Shown here: positions 1 through 12,600 of the stretch, piece by piece
How positions within the stretch are numbered: position 1 is the first letter of the stretch
Layout of the letters: every line of letters starts with the position of its first letter
NCBI RefSeq assembly: GCF_963966145.1
Contig: NC_091055.1
Location: forward strand, 7,130,001-7,194,000
From: Tenebrio molitor
Lineage: Eukaryota; Arthropoda; Insecta; Coleoptera; Tenebrionidae
Direction of reading: 5' to 3'
DNA: 64,000 bases
Notes under the pieces: generated by a model
Databases searched by the model: none
Told to the model about the DNA's origin: nothing
Seen by the model: the letters and a program-made list of their open reading frames with translations, nothing else
Made by a program: the position numbers and the translations under genes

Positions 1-3000
1 CCCAATACCCCATTTCACCCGCACTCATAGAATTTTAATACTGTCTCGGAACACTATTGCGGGACTTGATTTTACTACCCGCTAAGGAGAATGTCTTCCA
101 CCACTATCAAACCCTACTACGTGATTGCATAACTAAACCAACCGCTATCTCACAAACCACACCATTTCAAAAATTAAACAATCAACAAACCCCCCACATC
201 AAATGTAAGGCGAGTACTACATTCTGTAACAGCCATCTAAAAGAATTTGAAGAAAGAAATTAGAAGTAAGTAAGTAAATCTACTTTGAAAAATAGACAGT
301 ATCTTGTGGTATTGCTTTCGACTGTTGCTAGGAAGGATTTATAATCTTGCAACAAAATGATGTAAATTCGGTCTGGTCCTAACAAAAATCAAATTTTAAA
401 TATTAAAAAGTGTAGCGGAAGAAAAACGGCTTATATAGAAAAATTATAGAAATATCGAAAAAACAGTGTGATTAGTTAAAGTAATTAATTTAGAATTTAA
501 CAGGGCTGATTGCTATTTTGATCAAGAAAATGGTGAGCAAGTGAGGTGTTTCGAGAATAATCAAAGAAAGCGGAACCACTACAGCAAAGTAGGTAGTAGT
601 ACCGACAGTAGTAATTTTCGTGCCCACGTGTTGTAAAATTACAAGGTAAACTATTTCTCTGATTGTTTAAAAAACGTTCTTTGCAAAATCTTTCATTTAA
701 TTTGTTTTAAATTTGTTATCGTGAAGTATGTGATCTTTTTGCATTGAACGATCGGAGAAACGCTTTCTCATCAAGGCTACCTTTTTCAAAATTATTTAAA
801 AAATTTTTTTATTCATTATTTGTTTTTTGGAATTTTCGTAGTCGGGGAATCCCGCCAGTGTCCATCATACTGAAACCTATGGTCCGGCGCAGAGCACAAA
901 ATGAAGCCACGCTATCCATTAATGGGGATATCGATCGTTGACAAACAGCTGACACGTGAAAAGAGTTTCTCATAAGTCTGATGACACCTCTCCTTTTTAT
1001 GATTCCCGACATTATTCCAGGCTTGACTGAGAGGCTCTAAGAGTATTCGCGAGGGGTCAATTTAACAGGGGAGACAATTCAAATCTTTGTAGGTTCACAT
1101 AGTTCGCATCTCAAATTCTTTTGATGTTATTCATGTTCATACATTTATTTATTCTCGTACTTGCACTCAGGGTGCAAAATTTCATTCATTCAAACAACCA
1201 CATAATAGTATATTTCAACCAAGGTAAGAAAGTGCTTTCTTGCAGACCGCAGGCAAAGATTATAAACCGAGCCGCAGGCGAGGTTTGGAAGTGCCCAAGG
1301 TCTGCAAGGGCACCTTCTTAACAAGGTTTGAATACTATTTTTCTCCCTACCGGCACAACTTCGTTGAAAAAAGTCAAGAAAAGATGGTTATATTCCTGAT
1401 TAAAACGAACATTTTGAAAATTGAATAGTAGGCTGGGTTATTTGTTTAATTAACTTGTCGTTGCATTTGAAGATTTGACGTTTGTTCGAAAATTTGATAT
1501 AAACAGGGTAAAGTAACCTATTTAACATTTTTTTATATATCTTAAACTTTAATTTCAGTATAGAATCTCGCCTTTACAACTTGCTTTATTGAATTGGCTT
1601 TCATTTATCAATAACTTATTTCATTTTTGACATTTGTATTTTGGTAGAGTTTAACCATAAACATTTCATGATTAACTTTCTTACCTTAGCGAGAAAGTTG
1701 AATTTTCTCACCTCAAATGAGGTATCCACAGCCTACATTTCTAACCGGTAGGGAAAAAAAGGTAAATCTTAATATTGGTGCTGTGACCAGGATTGCACCA
1801 AAAAGGCAAAACATTACTTATAATATTTTTCTAAGTGGCCATATTCTATTTCAATTGAAATAAAGTAAAAGTGTTATAAATGCTAAAATGACTGCATGTA
1901 GATAGAGACATGCGGATGTGGATGTAGATGTATGTAAAATTACACGAAAAGTTGGAAAGTGAATAAATGAATTTTGTCTAATGAGTAATGATATTTAATT
2001 AGGTAGGTACGTTTGTTTAAATAACTACATTGATCATCTTTGAAATATAAAAAATTGACGGTGATAAATAAGTTCTGTTTAAATTGAACAAATCAATAAA
2101 AGATGGTAGGAAATAGTTTTCCAGTTTATGTAAAAATAGAAATAAGGCTGGCAAACTTTAGATCTCACGTGGGAATAATGAGAGGTAAAAGAATAGTGGA
2201 AACTTTGGCATTGACATAAAATCGTTTCGTTGATCAAGTTTTTCAGTGGTAGACTCTCAGCTTTGACCTAGTAAAACTTAAATGCTTCTGCATATTCATG
2301 GTCGACTCCTTAATGTCTTTCTTGTGTAGTCTCGGCTTGGGTTTTAATATTTATTTCATTGTATAAAGACATAAATGCCGTTTTGTTCCATTGTTTTGCA
2401 ACGAAACCACAAAAGTTTGACACCACTTTCTTGAAGTTACGTTTTAACTGCGGGCTGTTGGAAAACATGTGAAATGTTGGCACTTTGATAAAATGCAAAA
2501 CACGAAACAACTTTTAGTTTTTGTGCTCTCCAGCCAAGCTCCGTACAATGCCTGCATTAACTGAATTTTATACAATTTAAACGAATTTTCTGCCACATCT
2601 GATCCTTAACTAGGATCATTTGCATCTGTATTTTTAAAAATGAGAAACCGGTTAGTTTTGTAAACTCTGAATATCTGGCTGGAACAGTTTTTCATTATAA
2701 ATTCAGCAATTAATATAGACATGCATTCCAGCTGTTTCATAATTCATGAACGTTAATATTTAAATAATTTAATTTATGTAGACTCTTACGCAAAATCAGT
2801 TCTATGGGCGGCGAAGTACCCCATTTAGGTAGTTTTAACAATGCCGCCAGTTAAATTGGAAATTATAAGAAACCATTCCACCCAGTTCACACGTTACATG
2901 TCAGTAAATAATTACACCCAATTAAACAATTAATATTTCCATTCCCCATACAATATATTACCATTTATTGATTCACTGTTGGACCTCTAATTCCCCCACA

Positions 3001-3540
3001 TTGAATTTTTGAAACAATATATTTATCCATTAATTAGGTTCGGACAAATATTTGTTGAACTTTAATTGAATTATATCACACATTGCACTCTATTCATTTT
3101 TTTAAACACATTGTACATGTTTATTTTTCACTTTAAAAACAATAATTCATTTGTAAATGTCCAATAATTTTTTTCTCAATTCTTCAAATTTTTTAATAAA
3201 TTGAGTCCAATGTACCACTTAAAAATGATTGGTAAAAGTATTCCCTAACAAGGAACAATTACGTTTTTGCGGGAAATTATGACAAATGCAATTTCTAGAA
3301 TGGAAAATAAATTTTGACGTCTTAGTTAACATCTATAAGTTGCAGTGATTTTCATGGAAACCAAAAGAAAAAAATCCAAAAAGCAATATTTGATAAAAGT
3401 AAGAAAGAGTAGATGAAATTTTGGTTGCTGCAGGCTGGACGTTAATGGGTTAAGAAAATAATGATGTTAATTTGCATGTAGACGTTAGTGAGTGGTGTAG
3501 TGATGGCATATAATAGGGGTAGCAAGTATTGGATACTGAC
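1..3540. other. Non-coding, presumed next Dpr intron
   Basis: Follows the donor at 3541 on the minus strand. Apart from the inverted repeats at 1217-1760 I see no second-Ig-domain exon (no L-x-C or D-x-Y-x-C pattern in an open minus frame) and no RNA gene. The first 260 bases are less AT-rich, with a 68-codon ORF and a (TAAG)n tract at about 265-278. They could be the tail of an old element. Confidence 0.5.
1224..1322. repeat. Short hairpin repeat, copy 2
   Basis: Arms GTAAGAAAGTGCTTTCTTGC followed by AGACC (1224-1248) and GGTCTGCAAGGGCACCTTCT followed by TAAC (1299-1322) enclose a 50 nt loop with GCAGGCGAGGTTTGGAA, very like the loop at 34690-34712. Additional inverted matches link 1217-1233 with 1675-1688, and CCCTACCGG at 1345-1353 with CCGGTAGGG at 1745-1753. 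The region 1217-1760 is therefore a tangle of inverted repeats. Confidence 0.55.
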
Positions 3541-3754
3541 CTGTGACTTTGAGAAATATTCTTTTGACTTTGGGAGGGTGCGTGGCGACTTGGCACTCGT
3601 ATAAACCTTCGTCCCTTCGTGTGATGTAGACAATTTGTAAGCGAAAGTTGTTGGGGTATCGAAAACTGAGGGTGATGCGTTCGTCTCTGCTGTAAGCACT
3701 GCGACCCACAGTCAGGAGATGTATGGAGTCCCCTTTGTGATGAAGCCATGTCAC
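3541..3754 (-). CDS. Dpr family Ig protein, exon with body of Ig domain 1
   Basis: This is the next exon of the same Dpr gene. The acceptor cttacag lies at 3755-3761 and the first codons are GTG ACA TGG, so joining to the 44697 donor gives KT|VTW in frame with phase 0 on both sides. The donor is CACAG^GTCAGT at 3541/3540. The exon is 214 bp and ends in phase 1. It encodes VTWLHHKGDSIHLLTVGR, in which W is the core Ig tryptophan and LLTVG is a Dpr hallmark. Then come RYPNNFRLQI, the DEGLYECQV motif with the second disulfide cysteine, and THPP, all typical of a Dpr first Ig domain. The second Ig domain and the C-terminal anchor should be encoded at lower coordinates. No such exon is visible in 1-3540, so it probably lies beyond the window. 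Confidence 0.92.
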
Positions 3755-4748
3755 CTGTAAGAAAATCATCACGTCTAAATATTCCCGAAGGATTCGATAA
3801 CTTGCTAATTAACTCTAAACGGGACTCATTACTGTCGACAGGCTCATGCGAGACAATTTACAGCAACAGCTTCAAAATCGAGCATCTCGTGATCTAGGAA
3901 TGTGTAGTGGGAACTTCAAAAGCCCTATATGCTTGACTCTAGACCATAAAGTACCGTTCATCCCAACTCGAACACCGATATTAATTATCCTGGGGTCCCA
4001 TTCAATGAAGAAACGTCGAAACGGTAGCTACGTGCTATCGCCTCATTACTCTCTTCCTTTCCAATAGACTTTCTGGTTTAAGAGTGAATTCAAGGAATTC
4101 GTTTTTGTTAAACACCGGCTCGACCGACTCTGATATCCTCGTTAGCTGAGGCATGCACATCCTAGTGTTGGTGCTGAGAATTCCTGCTGATTAAACACAC
4201 TCACTCTTTGAAAATTTTCTTTCGCGCTATGGTCTCCGCACGCAAATAATTTTGATACGAAGTTCTTCTCTCTGATAAGAAGTCTTCTACAAATGTATAA
4301 GGCAAAAATAGTACTACACGAGTGGACATTGTACATATTTGTTCCAATTCAGAAATACAATCGTTGGGTTGTAATTAAATCACGTGAAGAATCAAACGTC
4401 CTTATTAAGCTAACCCACTTTCAAAAAGCAGAAACTGTTTGATTACAACAGCGAAAATGGCACAAAAGAAAGATTTTCATAATATTTTTGTGTTTTAATT
4501 GAATTTATTATAATAACACAGTAAACATGTTGTTTAATAAGGTTCAGATTTTACAACATTGCACTTTTTTAAAATAAACTTTATTAGCTAACTTAATTTC
4601 AAAGTATTTTCGAATGTTGCTATAAATCAACATCAACATCATCAACATGATGAGGCCAGTTTTTTTGTGTCATGAATACTAATAAATACACTGTAGATAT
4701 TAAGGTATTAAAAAGAATTATTAAATGTTGATGATGTTGCAAGTGATG

Positions 4749-5378
4749 TACAAAGTGATTAAAATGAAAACAAATCAGAGGAAGCGTTGCGAATTATCGG
4801 TCATGTCGTAGCGGAATCCTATGCAAATAAGCGTTCAATGCATGGGCGTAGACAATTTGTGGCTACTTTATAATAAATCATACCTCATGAATTTTAAACG
4901 TTGGAATTATAATTATGTATTTTATTATTATTATCTGATAGTGGAAAAAATGTATGAAATAAACAAGAGCAACATTTTACATTCGTAAGAATGAGTAATT
5001 TACCAGCTTTATTACCAAACGTGACGCCACTGGTAAGCAAATTTTTCGGTGAAATGTCAAAGAAACATCAGTTTTAAAGCAAAGGTGTTGATGTTAACCT
5101 TGAAAAAAAGTTTGCAATTTCGGCAAAGTTCACGGACCTTTCCTGTAAGCAACAATTATACCAGAATAAGTGGTAAAATGAGTTTTACCATTGAAGATAA
5201 AGCATTAATTATTAATCATTAATTGATTAATAATGGTTTTTTCGAGAGGTATAGCAACTAATAAATCGACTGTGTATAGCAAGTATACATGTGTGTACGA
5301 TTAAGCTAAGACAGACGTTTCGATAGAACAAAAGATAAGGTAGCACACTTGATTTGTTTTCTTGTTGATCACTCTGTA
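4749..5378 (+). mobile_element. TGATCAA-TIR element family, copy 1 (about 630 bp, full length)
   Basis: The element begins TACAAAGTGATTAAAATGAA and ends TTTTCTTGTTGATCACTCTGTA. Its termini are inverted repeats of roughly 29 bp, with TA at each end as the likely target duplication. It has four relatives in this window, which define its borders. No ORF of transposase size is present, so it is non-autonomous. TA targets and CAgaGTG-like ends suggest Tc1/mariner mobilisation, by inference. Confidence 0.8.
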
Positions 5379-6187
5379 TATGAAACTGTTGGTGTTTAGC
5401 TTTGTTAAGTATGAAATATTGCAAATTGTTACACATTTTAAATGTGTTTACGTTAATTTTTTAAATGTAAAATAAAGAGTAATTTGGTCGGATTAGTTGA
5501 ATTAATAAATCTGAAACAACAGATTTTACTTAAAAACAGACTTTAATAAACAATTAAAAGAACACAATTTTAGAAAATGTAAAGTATTGCTTCGTGACAG
5601 TACATATTCCATGCTTCAAATAAATTTTAAAATCTGTGTATAAAGATTTTGCGAAAATAAAAAAAGATACTCTTTTATTCTTTCTTTGTTAAAACATTGA
5701 GAACCTCGATTTGTCAGGTTTTAAAATTTATAAAGGAGGCCGAGAGGAAAATAATTTTGTAAAAGGGTGACGTTATTAGCAGCGGAAATCTAGCGAAACT
5801 TTGGACTTTATTAGATTACGAGTGAAACTTGTGACATCTAATGAATAGGCAACAGTCTCAAATAAACAGAAGTGAGCAAGTTTTAATTTTTAGTGTAAAC
5901 AGCAAACTGGGGTCGAGTTTGGTGCACTTCGATGGTGTGGGGTCGTAATCAGGGCAGATTGAATATTATATTCTCTATTTTCGCCGGCTGAAACTTTTAA
6001 TATGAATGTCGCAGTTTGGTCAGAACCGACAGTTCGAAATGCTAATGAAAATGTTTGAAAACAGCAAAGCTGACCGAGTTATGTGTCAGCGGGTTTCCGC
6101 ATAGAAATTTTGGCCAGAAAATATATTACTTCCACACAAGCACATGCAAATTGCAAAATGTGGACACAGCGGATTTTTTACTACTTT

Positions 6188-6193
6188 TTTAAT
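6188..6193 (-). terminator. Candidate poly(A) signal ATTAAA for the nested peptide gene
   Basis: The minus strand reads ATTAAA, the commonest variant of the animal poly(A) hexamer, about 110 bp after the stop codon. Such hexamers are frequent in AT-rich DNA, so support is weak on its own. Confidence 0.3.
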
Positions 6194-6304
6194 AACGGGA
6201 CTCATTCTGACCATTTGAAAATTTATCGTTGGATAATTATGTACAGGAAAAATCTAAAAGCGGAACCGTTTACAAATAGGTCCGGTGCGCCTCCCCGTCA
6301 GGAA

Positions 6305-6496
6305 TCAAGTTTGAATATTCTTGGCGTATATTATTGAGGCATGTGTGGGACAAGAGTGGGGTTGCAGAGTCGAGCAGCCACCCCTTGTTCTGATTAACGG
6401 TCGTGGAAGGGTCGTGCAAAACCTGCCTGTCTTGCGACAGGCTCGGATTTCCTTCGCCAGTCCAATCAGCAGGAATACAACCAGGATCTTGTTCAT
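6305..6496 (-). CDS. Putative small secreted four-cysteine peptide, nested in the Dpr intron
   Basis: A single-exon ORF of 63 codons begins with a true ATG and ends in TGA. Residues 1-19 look like a signal peptide: MNK, then a hydrophobic core ILVVFLLIGLA, then KEIRA. Cleavage is likely after A14 or A19. The mature part is basic and has cysteines at 20, 27, 41 and 49 (spacing C-x6-C-x13-C-x7-C), which would allow two disulfides. Local GC is clearly higher than in the flanking intron. A TATAAAAA box about 80 bp upstream and an ATTAAA about 110 bp past the stop fit a compact unspliced gene. It lies on the same strand as the host Dpr gene. I do not recognise the family. It could be a peptide hormone, a defence peptide, a lineage-specific secreted protein or a chance ORF. 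An overlapping frame (6270-6509) is also open but lacks a signal peptide. Confidence 0.5.
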   Translation of the reverse strand: MNKILVVFLLIGLAKEIRACRKTGRFCTTLPRPLIRTRGGCSTLQPHSCPTHASIIYAKNIQT

Positions 6497-6573
6497 TGGA
6501 TTGTGTCACGAAATTGTTAACCGAGAGCTTTTTTTATTTGCAGAAACTATTAAGTTCTCTGTTGCCTTCTCTG

Positions 6574-6581
6574 TTTTTATA
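6574..6581 (-). promoter_or_regulatory. TATA box of the nested peptide gene
   Basis: The minus strand reads CCATATAAAAACAG, with TATAAAAA at these positions. A start site 25-32 bp downstream would fall near 6545-6553, giving a 5' UTR of about 50 nt before the ATG at 6496. The assignment rests on spacing and on the ORF it serves. Confidence 0.45.
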
Positions 6582-7350
6582 TGGGGAAGAAATACCGGCG
6601 GTTTATTTGCAGCTTACAAATATTTATATACAGAATAAAGATAATCTACCACCGTCGTAATTAGAGTCGGTTGCAGGCTCGGCTAAAGCAGAATTACGAG
6701 ATAATTGAAAAAGCCATTTAAATATTTGCCTACTCTATCAACGAGATACGCCGAAAAAATCAACAGTCCTTCCACTCGACCACTCTTCAAATAAGCCATA
6801 CTGAAAAAATGAGAAGCTGCAATTTGTGGGCTAACTGCCGAATATATTATTTTTCACAACGACTTTAATATTATAATTTTAGAATGAAACGCCATTTACG
6901 ATTTCGACAATATTAAACTTTTATACAGTAAAATGTATCTACAAAAATTTATTATTATACTGTGAACAGACAAAGAAGTTACAGTTTGCGGAGATGTTAA
7001 AAAATAAAGACAATGAAGAAAATCGAGAATAGAGGAAATATAGCGACAGGGGTTGTCTGGAAATTGACAGAGTAAAGTATCTAGATAAAAGATTTGGAAG
7101 GTTAAAAATACAGATAATATCGAGATTTGGTTGTGGTGTTGACCCAATAAGTTCGGATGAAAGAATGCATGAGATAGGTAAAAGCACAGAAGAATGTCCA
7201 AGAAAAGGTTGATAATTGAATGAAAAAAAAAAAAACTGACAAATAAAAACTGGAAGGGGATTAAAATAAAGGATAATAAATAAAAACATAATTTGTATGT
7301 TACCGTAACAGAAAAATTTGTAGAAAATTTAAAAAATAATGTTAATGTAT

Positions 7351-7514
7351 CGGATGTTCATTTAAATTTCCATTCAAAGTTGGCGTTGAAGAGTCGATTG
7401 TGAACGCATCACTCCGGTAAAAACACAAACAACGGTAACCTTTAAACAGCTAATCCGAAATCCGTAGTGCGTTCACAATCGACTTTAACCGGAAATTTAA
7501 AAGAACACCCCCCG
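7351..7514. mobile_element. Near-palindromic MITE family (GGGTGTTCATTTAAAT ends), copy 1
   Basis: The left arm starts CGGATGTTCATTTAAATTTC and continues through GTTGGCGTTGAAGAGTCGAT and TGTGAACGCA. The right arm is its inverted counterpart (GTGCGTTCACAATCGACTTT through AAATTTAAAAGAACACCC). Arms are about 60 bp around a short centre. It has no coding capacity. Confidence 0.75.
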
Positions 7515-7935
7515 AGTATTTATTTACGCCGACAATTTAATATTTTTTAACCTAGATATATCAAACTTTTTCACATTTTAGCACAATTATTCTTTAATTG
7601 TTTTAAATATTTTTTTGTTTTACTTGTGTGTATTTTGTTAGAAGAAAAATCATAGCAGATATGAATTTGAATGATCTAATATGGTAAAACTGGGTTGTCA
7701 CATTTTTTGTCGGTGGCCCTATTAGGAAGTATGTATGTTGAAAACACTAATTATTTTTCGATCAGAGAATTTAAGCAACACGGCTCTCTGTCCATACTTA
7801 GATGGGTGGCCATCGTGGAAACGGCGTTTCTTCGTTTTATTGAGTAATTATGTCTATTGTTCTTTATATTAAATCAATAAACTCCGATATTGATGTCGTG
7901 TTAAAAGCAGTCGTACAGAAAAATAAATCATAATA

Positions 7936-8650
7936 TACAAGTGTCCCCAAAAAAGGAAACGAGTACATAACTCCCTTATTTATAGGAGGCTTTTAACTAT
8001 TTATACACCAAATTAAGTGGTTGTGAATAGGCTACAAAAGGGCCTAATAGATTCATGTACAGCCCCAAGGGCTTCAATGGTAAACTGTCAAAATATTTTT
8101 TTTCAAATGCGAACACATACTTTTTTTTTAGTAATTCTGATAGATATTTTTATTCTGAAAACAACAATGTATCGCAAGTATACACTTACATAACAAAAAT
8201 ACAAAAAAAAGTTAAAAAACGCTACTGTCGTCTATGCGCTCCATTTTGCGCTAAACATTGGGGGCATCTTTGCGCAATCCCTGTTATTATTTGTCATTTG
8301 TTTTTACAGCTGACTTAATTTGGTTATTAATTACATTTTGATAGCTTCTAGCTTGATGTTCGTCATTTGTTTCAAAAGTTAGTGTTATTTTTTTTATGCG
8401 AGGTTATACTTGTGAAAACATTATTGTTTTCAGAATAAGAATCTCTATCAGAATTACTAAAAAAAAGTATGTGTTCCCATTTGAAAAAAATTGTTTTGAC
8501 AGGTTAATCTTGAAGCTCTTAGGGCTATACGTGAATTTAGTAGACCATCTTGTAGCCTGTTCACAACCATTTAATTTGGTGCAGATATTTAAAATCGTCC
8601 GATAAATAAGGGAGCTATGGACTCGCCTTCTTTTTTTGTAACACCCTGTA
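7936..8650. mobile_element. Fold-back element with arms of about 250 bp
   Basis: The left arm (about 7936-8186) and right arm (about 8398-8650) are inverted copies. Matching landmarks include CTCCCTTATTTAT against ATAAATAAGGGAG, GGTTGTGAATAGGCTACAA against TTGTAGCCTGTTCACAACC, and AGTAATTCTGATAGA against TCTATCAGAATTACT. The right end is ACACCCTGTA and the left is the degraded TACAAGTGT, the Tc1/mariner-like terminus. The spacer of about 210 bp has no ORF. Confidence 0.85.
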
Positions 8651-8763
8651 TAAATAAAATTTGCTTAATTATTTGGTTCAAAGTATTCGTAAGGATTCTG
8701 CCTGGATACCGTGTCCCCTGTTACAATATGTAATTGATTTTTTTTCTCATTTTTTTCTTCTTT

Positions 8764-9690
8764 ACGCTTGACGTGAAACTCTTTTGTCAGAAGGATCTAC
8801 TTTTTGTACTTTTTTAATATTGAAGTGTGGTTCGCCCGATCTAAAAATATTAGCGTCTAAAATAGGAACCTTTCTTTTTGGTTCAAACATTTTTCCAATT
8901 TTTGATCTTCTTGGAACCTCGACAGAATCATCTCCAGTTGTTTCTTATATTCACTTAATTGGTTTGTGGCAGTATGCACAATGTGCAATATCATTCTGTT
9001 TCCGTTCAATCTAACAGTTCCAAACAAACTTGGACAGTCATAAACTGTAAATTAGAATATTCTATTAACAGTGGTAAAAATTGTAAGCATTCTGTTATAG
9101 TTTTCAAACAGCTGTTAATTTTCTGCCACAAGCGACGTCGAGCATTTGCCAAATGCGGTTTGCTTTTAATGCGAGGTCTCCCTTTGCTATATATTCAGAC
9201 TAACCTCAATAATTCAACTCGTCAGGTCGTAGGTATTCTCACCTTTTTCAAATATAGCAGTGCGTCATTGCCTCTTTTACTATATGTGACATTCTGGTCG
9301 ACGAGATTTTTAGGAGCTCTTCCAAAGCTAAATAATATATCACAAATCTGCTCGGCTTCTCTAATCCCACCTTGTCTCAAAATTCCAAGCGTACTTGTCG
9401 AATTGGATTAGAGTTGCGACGTCACTTGCTCCATGATTATCGACAAATTAAAACATTTTACAGAAACGCGAACGAAGATATTGAGAAACAAAATTGTTAA
9501 ACTCCATACTTTCATAAACCCGGTGTGGTGTAACATTCGCCAGCTGCAAAATATCGTTACATTTGATAGCTTATGTCGGTGGAAAAAGTATCTGTTTAAC
9601 ACCAAACTACATCGCCTTACGAGCAACATTCTTATGATTTGGTTCCAGTGTTTCCGAGAATGTCTCTCATTCCCTTTATTTATCTTTTGA
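8764..9690 (-). pseudogene. Decayed unidentified coding remnant, possibly transposon-derived
   Basis: Several protein-like stretches follow one another on the minus strand in shifting frames. From 9690 downward come a frame with ASDVATLIQFDKYAWNFETR, then GGIREAEQICDILFSFGRAP, then a piece with LWQKINSCLKTITECLQFLP. Next come the overlapping pieces DCPSLFGTVRLNGNRM and HCAYCHKPI (a CxxC pair). The last is a 57-codon piece with KIGKMFEPKRKVPILDANIF that stops at 8764. Frameshifts and stops separate them. The plus-strand 150-codon ORF here is the shadow of this remnant. I do not recognise the family. A transposase or other element protein is the likeliest origin because it borders the fold-back element at 7936-8650. 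Confidence 0.35.
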
Positions 9691-12600
9691 ATATTCGTAC
9701 TTTATTCTTCGAATAAATCAACAAAAAATTGATATCCAGATGCCAAACTTAACTCGTAGATTAGTTCATACGGTTAAGCTGCTACTATCAATGTACGAAC
9801 GATTTTCTCTTGGCACGATTACAGCGTAAATACAATTTACAATTGTTTGCAATAGAAAAGTGAGTCGAAAATGCTTACAAATACAAAAAGTGTTGGATTT
9901 CTGGGAGCTTTTCATTTTAAAGGCATCGTAGTTTAAAGAACGGACTATAAAACACGGGTACTTATCAAAGAAAATATCGCAGTGTGGCCAGCGATAAAAC
10001 AGGTTAAAGCAAGGATGTAAGAAGCAAATGCTGACTATAAATGGAGAGCTTTTAAGAGATGACTAAAAATGTTGAGTGCTGCGCTTATATAAAATCCCGA
10101 TTCACGCTGTCAAGGCATTCAGATGTATTAAAAAAACTTTGATAACATCGTTTAAAATAACTGAAACGTACAACAGTTGGGTGAGATTTGTTCTGAAGTT
10201 TCTGTGTGAAATTGAAATTAGATACATTCGAATGCTAAACTATTTTGCGATTTATACGTAGCAACTGAGAATACCTTGTGTCCTTAAGTTTATGAATAAT
10301 TGCATCCTGTCCATTTTACATTCGGCTCTTAGAGTTGAGCTAAATTGATATTTTAATTTTCAGCGACTACTTTCAGTTTTAGGTGCACTCATATTTGTGC
10401 GTCCGAAACAATGCCTCGTTTATCAGGTGGAAAATAAATTATGCAGCAAATGTAAAAGAGAAATTCTCTTAGTTGTGAATATTAAAGTGTGGTGTTTATT
10501 CACTTCTGCCTGTTTAATTAACATTAAAGCAAATTTCATTAAAAGTATGCTTCAGTTGATGAAATTCACTTGGAATACATAGTTGTATTGCTAAGAACAA
10601 CAAATTAATTTTGTGTAAATATTTTTGATTCAGATTTACCCCATCCGTGTAACATGATATTAAAAGCAAGCTCATATATTTTACGTAATAATTAACAAGG
10701 GCAGGTATAAAATCTGCGAAATAGCTTTATGTTTCAATGTAGCTACTCCAGTTACATTATAGTAATTTTAATAGAAAGTAACATGCCCTAATAAAAATCA
10801 TATGTTATGTTATATTATTATTATTGTTATTATAATTATGTATTAGTTATTGTCACTAATAATTACAGTATCTAAAATAATACCCATACTGTGTATAAAG
10901 AATAGAAAGACAAAAAAGGAAACACAAAACGTCTATCATAACAAGGGAAATGAAATGATAAAAAAATAAAAATTTCTGTTATCAATAAAATCGCATTATT
11001 ATTAATGTCACTGATGTTAACTCATTGTTATTGTTTATTTAATTAAGACTGCAAAAATGGTGGCTACGACTTGCAAATTTTTAAATACAATTTTGGTAGA
11101 AATTATTTCCACTTGTGTCTTTTTATTACGATTACGATTGTTAGCACCTTTAGACACTATTTGTTGCTATTATTTTTAAAAGAAATACATCAGAGAAACA
11201 TCTTGAAAGGTCAAACTCTCCAGTGGAAAACAATACTTTGTTTTATTACATATTTCATGAACTGGAAAACATTTTTGTCGAGGTATTTAAGCTTTTTTTA
11301 TTTTATATTGTTGTTCAATCTTGTCCTTATGGTCTTGTTTGATCTCGAGTGTGCCAGCTAGTGGGATATGTATGAGAATCTGGCCTCCCGATGTGAAACC
11401 TTTACTTCGATAGCGACATTCATGCAACTTAAACAAGTTTAGCTCCGATTTACAAGACTCTTGGCCCTAAATCTAACCCCGTCGTGGCAAAGGCGTGCTT
11501 GTGGTGACCTTATAGAAACTTTAACAAGACCGAATATTCACTTTTCGATAAGTTTTATTTTTAGAGCGGCAAAATTCCGTTATTTCAACTTTTCTAATGT
11601 TTAAAATCAAATTCTGGCAAAAAGCTCACAAGTACCTTCGCAGTACCCGCACGTAGAAGCTTTATTGCTTCCTCGCAGACAACTACCTAATCAATAAAAT
11701 ATTAATAAATAGAAGTCAGTTTCGTCATTTTGTTTAAAACTAATTTGTCATTGGAAGATCGTTCGGTTTTAGAACTTGTACTCATGTTTCAGCCAGTTTA
11801 CTTTGATTTTCGGCGTCTTGATCAAAACGTTAAACCTCCTGTCTGAAGAACGGCACAAAGAGATGAAAAATAAGGAAAGAGCCTCTACATAAAACTTCAC
11901 TGAACAAGTCTGGACTCTGAAATGCGTAAAGTTGCAGTATATTATCAAGTTTCCTCGTGCAAATACCAATAGTGTCTTGGCTGCTAATGAAATCACATTC
12001 TCACGTTCCCTCGTGGCATTTCGTTTAGGATTCTGAACGTTCGCTGTGAAATGTCTTCTTTATTACGATTATGTTACTTTTCTGATGTTGAATACATTTG
12101 CTCCACTGGAATAGTGTTTATGCACCTACTTTTCTCCACATAACACTTCGGTAACACCAGTTTTATGTACGCTTTCAGCCATGCTTGCGCTAAATTTTGT
12201 ATAAATTAGAAAATGTGCTTTCACGGTTGCACACGGCGAAAACTACACAGAGCATAGTTTAGTTATTTATACTTACCGGTTACGTAAATTGCTTGGGCGA
12301 GCTTTAAAATTAAATTAAAATGTGAAATATTCAATATAATATAATTAAGCGATTGGCATGACTGTACGATTAGTAAAACAAAAGATGCAAGAAATGACTG
12401 TTTTGCAGTGATTAATTAACCAATTCATTACTTAATGCCCAGAAAACCGACCCGCAAAAATGAATTAAAAATTATTTCAATCTTGTAATTTATTGCTGTC
12501 CTCTACAAACTGATTTTGAATTGTAATTTTTTTCATTCCGTTTCCCATCGTCGTTTGTTAAAATCTCATTAGGGGGTTAATGTCGGACATTTTCCTTTCT

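Noticed and set aside
57..263. 68-codon plus ORF, possible LINE tail before a TAAG tract
   Set aside because: No reverse transcriptase or endonuclease motif is visible and the frame is within chance length.
6321..6660. Plus-strand ORFs of 105 and 85 codons over the peptide gene
   Set aside because: They have no signal peptide or motif and are shadows of the GC-richer minus-strand ORF.
6896..7289. 116- and 101-codon minus-strand ORFs rich in Phe, Leu and Ser
   Set aside because: They reflect a purine-rich plus strand and have no domain or plausible start context. A very old element remnant remains possible.
8959..9411. 150-codon plus-strand ORF
   Set aside because: The minus strand shows the protein-like pieces, and this frame is best explained as their antisense shadow.
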